NCBI GenBank assembly: GCA_046351095.1
Contig: JAXLZC010000001.1
Location: 2,108,001 to 2,172,000, forward strand
DNA length: 64,000 nt
Reading direction: 5' to 3'
Source of the DNA: BQWY01 sp046351095
Lineage (GTDB): Bacteria; Nitrospirota; Nitrospiria; Nitrospirales; Nitrospiraceae
Shown here: piece by piece, positions 58,518 to 64,000 of the stretch
How positions within the stretch are numbered: the stretch's first letter is position 1
Layout of the letters: each line of letters begins with the position of its first letter
The notes under the pieces: generated by a model
The model's database searches: none
What the model saw: only the letters and a program-made list of their open reading frames with translations
Told to the model about the DNA's origin: nothing
Position numbers and translations under genes: made by a program

Positions 58518-58547
58518 GTCGCGTCGACTCGCCGCCCGTCACCCATC

Positions 58548-59339
58548 CTATTTTCCTTCGGACCGTACTGAAGCCGCTGCCACAGCCGCCGATGGCATAG
58601 CCCATCGACGCACCGTTTCGCTTGGGTCACTATTCGCGAGACGCCGAGCGACTGCGCTCGCATCCTCGCCTCCGAGCAATCCAAGGCGATACACAATCTC
58701 TGCGCGAACGGCTGCCGAGGTCTCTCCTTCCAACCGCGCGACCAAATCCGTCACAGCCTGAGATGCTCCTGACTCGCCGGACACCGCAGCCAACGCCTGT
58801 CGTACTGATGAAGACGGCTCACCACGTCCGATACTAGTTATTTCCAGGCGGCCACGATCAGCCACATTCAGCCACGCATAGGCGGCAGCACGCCGAACGT
58901 CTTCACGCTCGCTCTGCAGTAGCAGCATAAGATCATGGGTCATATCCGTATAAGACGGTACTTCTCCAAGCGCCATCGCGGCTCGACTCCTCGTTTCTGA
59001 GGACGAATCCGCCAACAGCGTCACCAACTGTTGCGCGGCGGAAGATGGCGCGCGCTCACCGAGTTGACCAAGCGCCCAGGCAGCCCATTGCCGCACGCGC
59101 GGATCTTCATCGCGAAGGAGCGGGAGGAGAGAGGGGCCTGCCGACGGCACGCCAATTTTCCCCAACCCCATGACGGCGGTTCGGCGAATTTCTGGATTGG
59201 GATCGCTGAGGAGATCGATCAGTCGTGTGATGGCAACTTGGGGATCGCCACCGGTTGATGGGCCATAGCAGCCAGCGGCGCAGAAACAAAGTGTGAGGAC
59301 ACTCGCGGCTCGCAGGCAAGAGCGCTGGATAGGAAACAT
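58548..59339 (-). CDS. HEAT-repeat lipoprotein
   Basis: The 263-residue protein has a lipoprotein signal (AASVLTLCFCAAGCYGPSTG, Cys24 by the lipobox AAGC). At least five HEAT repeats follow, each about 31 residues (ITRLIDLLSDPNPEIRRTAV; GPSLLPLLRDEDPRVRQWAA; AQQLVTLLADSSSETRSRAA; TDLVARLEGETSAAVRAEIV). Such PBS-lyase-type repeats provide a binding scaffold. It is likely anchored to a membrane in the periplasm. It converges with the PilZ gene, 30 bases away. Upstream lie about 100 bases to the TatA gene. Confidence 0.8.
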   Translation of the reverse strand: MFPIQRSCLRAASVLTLCFCAAGCYGPSTGGDPQVAITRLIDLLSDPNPEIRRTAVMGLGKIGVPSAGPSLLPLLRDEDPRVRQWAAWALGQLGERAPSSAAQQLVTLLADSSSETRSRAAMALGEVPSYTDMTHDLMLLLQSEREDVRRAAAYAWLNVADRGRLEITSIGRGEPSSSVRQALAAVSGESGASQAVTDLVARLEGETSAAVRAEIVYRLGLLGGEDASAVARRLANSDPSETVRRWAMPSAAVAAASVRSEGK

Positions 59340-59439
59340 CGTACGAAGGGAGACTGCTCAGGTCACAGGAATCGACCCAATCCGCCTACACACACGAGGC
59401 ATCAACAGCTAGACGACCAGCCGATTCCTCGACGGTGGA

Positions 59440-60297
59440 TTACACCGACTTAGCCGGTGCCTCTTCTTGAACGGCCGGCAATTCCTTGGCTGCTTCGATC
59501 GACTGCTCGATTTCTTTCGTCGCCGCATCGACCTCGGCACGGAGCGTTCTGACTTGCGGATCGATCGCGCCACGCACTTCCGCCGTCACATCCTTCATCA
59601 TACGGAACGCTTCACCAAGTCCCTGACCGAAGTTGCCCATGTCGTCCGGCGTGAGCCCGCCTGAAGCGGCCGCACCTTTGGATCGGATCGCCGCCTGCTG
59701 CGCTTGGACACGCGCCACCGCGTCTTTGTTCACGATAGCGGAAGGACGTTTGGCGACCGGTTTGGCTTGCGCGGTCGGCGGCAACGGAGGATATGAAGCA
59801 CGCATCGTCGGAACCGGCTGCGCCATACGCTCTTCCATGGTCGGCGGCGCCTGGCCTGCCTGGGCAGTAGGCGCGGCGAGCGGCGAAGGAATCGGTTGTC
59901 CCACAGTAATCGGCGCCTGCTTCGGCGGAGCCTTATACACTTGCGGCGCAGCCGCCGCCATCATGGCCGCAGTCGTGCCTGGCGTCAGCTCAGGACCTGG
60001 GGTATAGGGCGCCGTCGGCCGCAATGCAGCAGGGGCGGGAGCTGCCGCCTGACCAACGGCTGCCGGAGCCTGGGCCTGCCCCACCGCTCCCACTTGCGCT
60101 TCCTGTTGAACCGGAGCCGTCGCGTCCGGAGCCACCGCGCCTTCCGCCACCGGCATGGGTTCCTGCACTTCCTTTTTGAATCCGCGCAACGCCTTGCCGA
60201 CGCCCTCGCCGATCTGCGGGAGTCGCCCGGCGCCGAAAATAATCAAGATGATGACCAGGATGATGATGAGCTCGGAAAATCCCATTGTCCCGAACAT
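59440..60297 (-). CDS. tatA: TatA-type translocase subunit with long Ala/Pro-rich extension
   Basis: The 285-residue protein starts as a standard TatA: a short N terminus (MFGTMGFSELIIILVIILII), the FGAGRLPQIGEGVGKALRGF hinge and amphipathic helix. TatA is usually 60-90 residues, but here about 150 Ala/Pro/Gln-rich residues follow (APAAVGQAAAPAPAALRPTA), and then a charged C-terminal helix (DVTAEVRGAIDPQVRTLRAE; DAATKEIEQSIEAAKELPAV) that resembles the tail of TatB. It may combine roles of TatA and TatB in moving folded proteins across the inner membrane. GGAGGAG precedes ATG 60297. No tatC is in the window. Likely clients here are PhoX and the PLP enzyme. Confidence 0.85.
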   Translation of the reverse strand: MFGTMGFSELIIILVIILIIFGAGRLPQIGEGVGKALRGFKKEVQEPMPVAEGAVAPDATAPVQQEAQVGAVGQAQAPAAVGQAAAPAPAALRPTAPYTPGPELTPGTTAAMMAAAAPQVYKAPPKQAPITVGQPIPSPLAAPTAQAGQAPPTMEERMAQPVPTMRASYPPLPPTAQAKPVAKRPSAIVNKDAVARVQAQQAAIRSKGAAASGGLTPDDMGNFGQGLGEAFRMMKDVTAEVRGAIDPQVRTLRAEVDAATKEIEQSIEAAKELPAVQEEAPAKSV

Positions 60298-60521
60298 GGC
60301 CACTCCTCCTTCGGCAGCGGGCGCGCGCAACCTGCGCGACACGCACTCCGCCCGGCGAAAAAGTCACTCTATCTGGCGATTCTTTGGAGTGTCAAGGCGA
60401 ACGAGGCTCGAACTCGGCGTCGAAACCACGGCACTAGTGAGCCCCGGCATTCGTCGACCTATCCAAGGCACCCGCACGCTTTAGGACGCCGACACCGCCC
60501 GAATGCCTTCACCTTGTCCAT

Positions 60522-60761
60522 TTACTTTGGAGCCCCATGATCTGAGAAGAACGTATCTGCAACGCCAAGCAGTGCCGCGCCTCGTACGGTCACCTCGTCG
60601 AATGTCTTGGCCCACTTCATTGCGTACGAGAATCCTTCTGCTTTAACAACCGCGCGTGCAATAGAACGGATCGTTGTGTTACCGGCTCGAGTCTGTTCCG
60701 CAGGCTCCGCCTGCTCCCAACTCTTGAGCGCATCGGCATAGTCGCCGCGATCGGCTTGAAC
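60522..60761 (-). pseudogene. Downstream remainder of the TPR-like gene after an in-frame TAG
   Basis: Directly after the TAG at 60762-60764, the same frame runs on for 79 codons to TAA 60522-60524 with clearly protein-like content (QADRGDYADALKSWEQAEPA; RSIARAVVKAEGFSYAMKWA). It continues the helical-repeat pattern of the upstream part. It would be translated only by readthrough. The TAG lies where Gln fits (CAG to TAG), so it looks like a nonsense mutation. Confidence 0.6.
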
Positions 60762-61880
60762 CTAGGAAATGACCAGCAGATTCCCGGTGGCCCCTGCAAC
60801 ATCGAGCGCCTTCTTGAGATTGTTCTTCTTCAAGAGCGCTTCAAACAATACCGGATAAATTTCTTCGCGGAAGGCAGAATCCCGGACCTTGCCCTCAGCC
60901 TTTAGAGCCACATCCATCACGCCTAATGCGGAAGCAGGCTTTCCGATCGCATTCCACACCGCGCCTGCCCAGTCATCCCTCCTAGCGTCGGCATTCCCAA
61001 GAGCCTCAACAGCCAGATTAAGGTACCGCACCCCATCTTCGTAGTACCCAGCATGCGCATAGGCATCAGCCACATTGCCAAGATCGACAACCCGTTTCAT
61101 GCGATAAGTGTATTCGGCTTCGTCTCGTTCATGTTCCGCTCTCGCCTGAACCAACAATCGCCGAACCTTAGCCAGTTCCTCAAGACTAGTCTGCACTCCG
61201 CTCCGATCGCCGCTGCGCGCCTGGAGCACGGCAATTCCAGGAAGAAACGTCGAGCTCACACCAGGCACGCCGACGTCATCCAACGCAGTGATGGCATCTT
61301 TGATTGTCGTGCGAGCGACCTCGTACATCTGTGCATCGAGCGCCCACACCGCAAAGACCTCTCGAAGTGTTCCCTTTTCATGTGCAACACTCAGCGGATC
61401 CGCAGACACCAGCTCAGCTGCGTCGAGGGCTTGCTGCAATTTCTTTCGTGCCCGCTCGGCGTCATGCTGCTGCAGGTCATACTGCGCGACCTCCATCAGA
61501 CTCCACGGTTTCGTCTGCGGATGTGGGTCGCTTGCTGCGAGCGCTTCAGCGCGACGAACGTAGTGCGTCACGACTGAGTCAGACTCGGCAGTCCGCCAAT
61601 TGCGCGCAATATGCAGCAATGCATGTATCTCATACTGCATTTGGTATGACGCGTACTTCCGCTTCTGAGACCTCATGTTTGCCAATTCGCTGGACAGTCG
61701 TGTTACCGCGGTTTCAACCCCATCCTTGTCTCCCGTTTTCGCATAGAGGGATGCGATCTCTTCCAGCAACCACACGGTCGTTGGCGGCTCAACACGACTC
61801 TGGGCGAGTGTTGTGAGCTCCTCCAACACCGCCCGAGCCTCTTGAGTACCCTGACCATCGCATCGCCCCTCGGACGGCAT
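60762..61880 (-). CDS. TPR-like helical-repeat protein, truncated by TAG
   Basis: The 372-residue fragment is a run of helix pairs typical of tetratricopeptide-like repeats (LLEEIASLYAKTGDKDGVET; LREVFAVWALDAQMYEVART; LGNVADAYAHAGYYEDGVRY), a scaffold without enzymatic motif. The ATG at 61880 may not be the true start. The same frame upstream encodes LRIPAFLLCIGALWVC, a good lipoprotein signal, but no start codon; ATGGCGATGAG just before it is one base out of frame. So both a start-region frameshift and a terminal TAG (60762-60764) affect the gene. It lies 73 bases downstream of the M24 gene. Function is unknown and possibly lost. Confidence 0.6.
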   Translation of the reverse strand: MPSEGRCDGQGTQEARAVLEELTTLAQSRVEPPTTVWLLEEIASLYAKTGDKDGVETAVTRLSSELANMRSQKRKYASYQMQYEIHALLHIARNWRTAESDSVVTHYVRRAEALAASDPHPQTKPWSLMEVAQYDLQQHDAERARKKLQQALDAAELVSADPLSVAHEKGTLREVFAVWALDAQMYEVARTTIKDAITALDDVGVPGVSSTFLPGIAVLQARSGDRSGVQTSLEELAKVRRLLVQARAEHERDEAEYTYRMKRVVDLGNVADAYAHAGYYEDGVRYLNLAVEALGNADARRDDWAGAVWNAIGKPASALGVMDVALKAEGKVRDSAFREEIYPVLFEALLKKNNLKKALDVAGATGNLLVIS

Positions 61881-61953
61881 GGTGCAGACCCATAACGCCC
61901 CGATGCACAGGAGGAAGGCAGGTATCCGCAGCTCATCGCCATATCCCTCGCAC

Positions 61954-63174
61954 TCAAAGGATAGGCACGATGGTGGTCTGGATCGGCTGTCCGTAGATGT
62001 GGGCGTCTCGGTCGGTCACGTACACGTCGAGTTCGCTGCGCACACCGAATTCACCGGGAAGATAAATGCCCGGCTCGATGGAAAAACAGGTTCCCGGCAG
62101 CAGACGGCGACTGTCCTGCGTCTCCAGGTTGTCGATATTAGCGCCGTTGCCGTGGACTTCCTCTCCGATGGAATGCCCGGTGCGGTGCACGAACTGATCG
62201 GCATATCCCGCCTCGCGGATCGTCTGCCGGCACACATCGTCCACTTCCCATCCGCACGGAAGCTGCCCCGCTTGCGCACGCGCTGTCACGAAGGCCACCG
62301 CAGCATCGCGTCCCTGTCGCACGATCTGAAACACCGCTTCGTAGCGAGCCGGCACTCGGTCGCCGACAAATCCCGTCCAGGTGATGTCGGCGTAGACGGC
62401 TCCGACGCAGTCGGCTTGCTTCGCCCAAAGGTCGATCAATAAAAAATCTCCAGGAACAATGGGATGCGCCCTCTCCACCGTCGGCCCGTAATGGGGATCG
62501 GCGCTATGCGCGTTCACCGCGACGATCGGCGGGCTGGACGTAACGACGCCATGCTGCCGGAACCGCCCCATCATGAACTGTTGCAGCTGATACTCATCCA
62601 ACGCGCGCTTGGCGCGAACTGCATCAGCCACTTCGCCGAACGTTTCCGTCACCACACGTCGTAGGACTTCCGCTGCCATCTGATGGGACTGCAGCTGCGC
62701 GGGCGTCCACACAGCTTCCAACTGCTGAACCAAATCCGCCGCGCTGACCACCTCAGGGCCGAAGCTTCGGATCAATTCCACAGTCCCGGCATCCACGCGC
62801 GACACGTAGGGAATGGCATTCAAGGGCGAATACTGCATGGCCACGCGCGCCGCGCCGCGGAGAATCTCGCCCAACGCCTCACGCTGCGACTGCCAGGACA
62901 CATAGGGACGCAGCTCACCGGGAAGCGGATCCAAGGCACGCGGCTCGATGCGATGCACCAGTTTGATCGGCCGTCCCTCACGCGGCACCCAATAGAACCA
63001 TCGCCGCGTCACATGGCGATCTGCATCCAACAGCAGAATACGATAGGCCAAGGGATCGCTGTGGCGAAAATCGTAAAACAGCCAGCCGTCGATCGTCGGC
63101 GTTGCGCGCAAGGCGGATTGAATCCGCGCGACACGCTCTTGATGACGTGGGGATTCCTCATGGGCAGTCGACAT
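61954..63174 (-). CDS. M24 family metallopeptidase (Xaa-Pro aminopeptidase-like)
   Basis: The 406-residue protein has the pita-bread fold of M24 peptidases. An N-terminal creatinase-like domain (DGWLFYDFRHSDPLAYRILL) is followed by the catalytic domain with likely metal ligands in FLLIDLWAKQADCVGAVYAD, the His in HRTGHSIGEEVHGNG, and the Glu in CFSIEPGIYLPGEFGVRSEL. It probably removes N-terminal residues before proline in the cytoplasm. ATG 63174 is chosen because GAGGA lies upstream; an earlier ATG seven codons up is less supported. It is divergent from the 167-residue gene. Confidence 0.92.
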   Translation of the reverse strand: MSTAHEESPRHQERVARIQSALRATPTIDGWLFYDFRHSDPLAYRILLLDADRHVTRRWFYWVPREGRPIKLVHRIEPRALDPLPGELRPYVSWQSQREALGEILRGAARVAMQYSPLNAIPYVSRVDAGTVELIRSFGPEVVSAADLVQQLEAVWTPAQLQSHQMAAEVLRRVVTETFGEVADAVRAKRALDEYQLQQFMMGRFRQHGVVTSSPPIVAVNAHSADPHYGPTVERAHPIVPGDFLLIDLWAKQADCVGAVYADITWTGFVGDRVPARYEAVFQIVRQGRDAAVAFVTARAQAGQLPCGWEVDDVCRQTIREAGYADQFVHRTGHSIGEEVHGNGANIDNLETQDSRRLLPGTCFSIEPGIYLPGEFGVRSELDVYVTDRDAHIYGQPIQTTIVPIL

Positions 63175-63319
63175 GATGTCCTCGCAATTCGACACAGGGG
63201 TGGGCGCTACGGAACGGATCTTATCGACCGATTCCCAAGCACGTCAAACCGCATTCAGCCACCGACGACACGCGCATGTACGCAGGCGAGCGCCGATCCA
63301 GCCGTGATAGACTCCGGCC

Positions 63320-63823
63320 ATGTCGCACGCTGCAGAATCGCATCCTCACGACCCGTCGCACCTCGTCACGCCACCTGCGACGCCGCTGTATCGCATCACC
63401 TTATTCTTCGGCCCGGAAGCACTGGACGAAGATCCTGCCACGCGCCAGTGCGTCTTCAACGTAAAAAAGCGCAGTTGGAAAGCCGGCATTCAGGTGTCGG
63501 TCCACCTCGCCGACAGCGACCTCGCTTCGGTCGACCGCACCCTTAATGTCCGAGCACGCCTCGGGACATTGGTCGCTACCGTGCCGCCGGACGAACGGAC
63601 GGACATGCTGCACCGAGCGCACGAGTGCTGGCAGGTAGAACTGGCGCGCATCAAACTGCAGCACGCGTTGGACGCAGGACTTCCGCAGGAAAACGGCACG
63701 CTCCCGGTGACGCCAACCGATGCCGCACACTGGGCACTCACGTCGGACGACATACACCGACTGCTAGCGCACCTGCGCAGCGAACTGGACCTGCCAGACG
63801 ACCATTCGCAAATAAATACGTAA
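63320..63823 (+). CDS. Hypothetical protein, 167 residues
   Basis: I do not recognise this protein. It has a Pro/His-rich N terminus, then a compact domain with beta strands and helices (LYRITLFFGPEALDEDPATR; CVFNVKKRSWKAGIQVSVHL; HECWQVELARIKLQHALDAG) and a C-terminal helix (SDDIHRLLAHLRSELDLPDD). No signal peptide or membrane segment is seen, so it is probably cytoplasmic. The ATG lacks a strong ribosome-binding site. It diverges from the M24 peptidase gene. The amino-acid composition is protein-like and the frame is well used, so it is likely real. Confidence 0.6.
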   Translation: MSHAAESHPHDPSHLVTPPATPLYRITLFFGPEALDEDPATRQCVFNVKKRSWKAGIQVSVHLADSDLASVDRTLNVRARLGTLVATVPPDERTDMLHRAHECWQVELARIKLQHALDAGLPQENGTLPVTPTDAAHWALTSDDIHRLLAHLRSELDLPDDHSQINT

Positions 63824-64000
63824 GCACCGCAGGGGTTTGTTTTTAGGGATAAATTTGTTATATCTGCAGAAGGTGTCCTGTTTTTGTGGAACCGTCGACG
63901 GACGGCCCTGACGGCGGCACCCACACTCATTCATCTCGAACCAGGGGGTTACTCGTGACGGGCAACTGGCTTGGGGCACACACCCAATCATCCGGTCGAC
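63824..64000. other. Window end, no gene supported
   Basis: The last 177 bases hold no supported gene. An A/T-rich patch at 63837-63864 contains TTGTTT and TATATC about 16 bp apart and could be a promoter for a gene beyond the window edge. Confidence 0.35.

Overview
The window is a GC-rich, gene-dense bacterial chromosome segment with ordinary housekeeping content and no phage, IS element or CRISPR array. The envelope genes (TatA, OmpA-like lipoprotein, DUF481 barrel, lipoprotein signals, HtrA) point to a diderm bacterium. The housekeeping set and the many small secreted proteins of unknown family would fit Nitrospirota (Nitrospira-like). That placement is an inference from gene content only, held with moderate to low confidence.

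Layout. 1-7.6 kb (mostly + strand): a beta-CASP nuclease, a P1 aminopeptidase, a secreted protein with FG-GAP-like tandem repeats, then a 75-codon gene followed by an overlapping FIST-FKBP-gcvT run. 7.6-16.1 kb: a Tat-exported PhoX phosphatase, a NUDIX hydrolase, an OmpA lipoprotein, MscL, a DUF481 barrel and a hybrid sensor kinase split by an in-frame TGA. 16.6-24.8 kb: a tiny secreted Lys/Glu/His repeat protein with its own terminator, MsrA, FabI, ArfB, a Tat-exported PLP enzyme, and gcvP overlapping a small exported protein. 25.0-34.4 kb (+): an SdhA-type flavoprotein, an M48 protease/Coa1-like/DUF898 envelope cassette, and a two-component system directly upstream of an HtrA protease.

34.5-44.5 kb (mostly - strand): rimO-purU, a gamma carbonic anhydrase on the other strand, and the compact run trmFO-xerC-hslV-hslU-argB-M28 peptidase-SAM-fold protein. 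44.6-45.8 kb is a lower-GC patch with a frameshifted membrane-protein gene beside tRNA-Val. 46-48.5 kb has three envelope genes. 48.7-52.7 kb (-) is the classic tRNA-Ser / SRP RNA / dnaX / ybaB / recR block plus a DksA-type protein. 52.8-57.7 kb has a HEAT-repeat protein, tRNA-Leu and the tig-clpP-clpX proteostasis block. 57.9-64 kb holds a PilZ protein, a second HEAT lipoprotein, an extended TatA, a nonsense-interrupted helical-repeat gene, an M24 peptidase and an unknown protein.

Themes. Protein quality control is strongly represented: HtrA with a regulator pair, HslVU, Tig/ClpXP, ArfB, MsrA, FKBP, and M48, M28, M24 and P1 peptidases. One-carbon metabolism recurs: gcvT, gcvP, purU, trmFO. 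Three genes carry lesions: a TGA at 15249-15251, a TAG at 60762-60764, and two apparent -1 frameshifts in 44646-45534. Either they are decaying genes or the assembled sequence has errors. The best candidates for new biology are the KE/H repeat protein, the M48-Coa1-DUF898 cassette with repeated zinc ribbons, the two-component/HtrA module with three phased TTAAT boxes, and the extended TatA.
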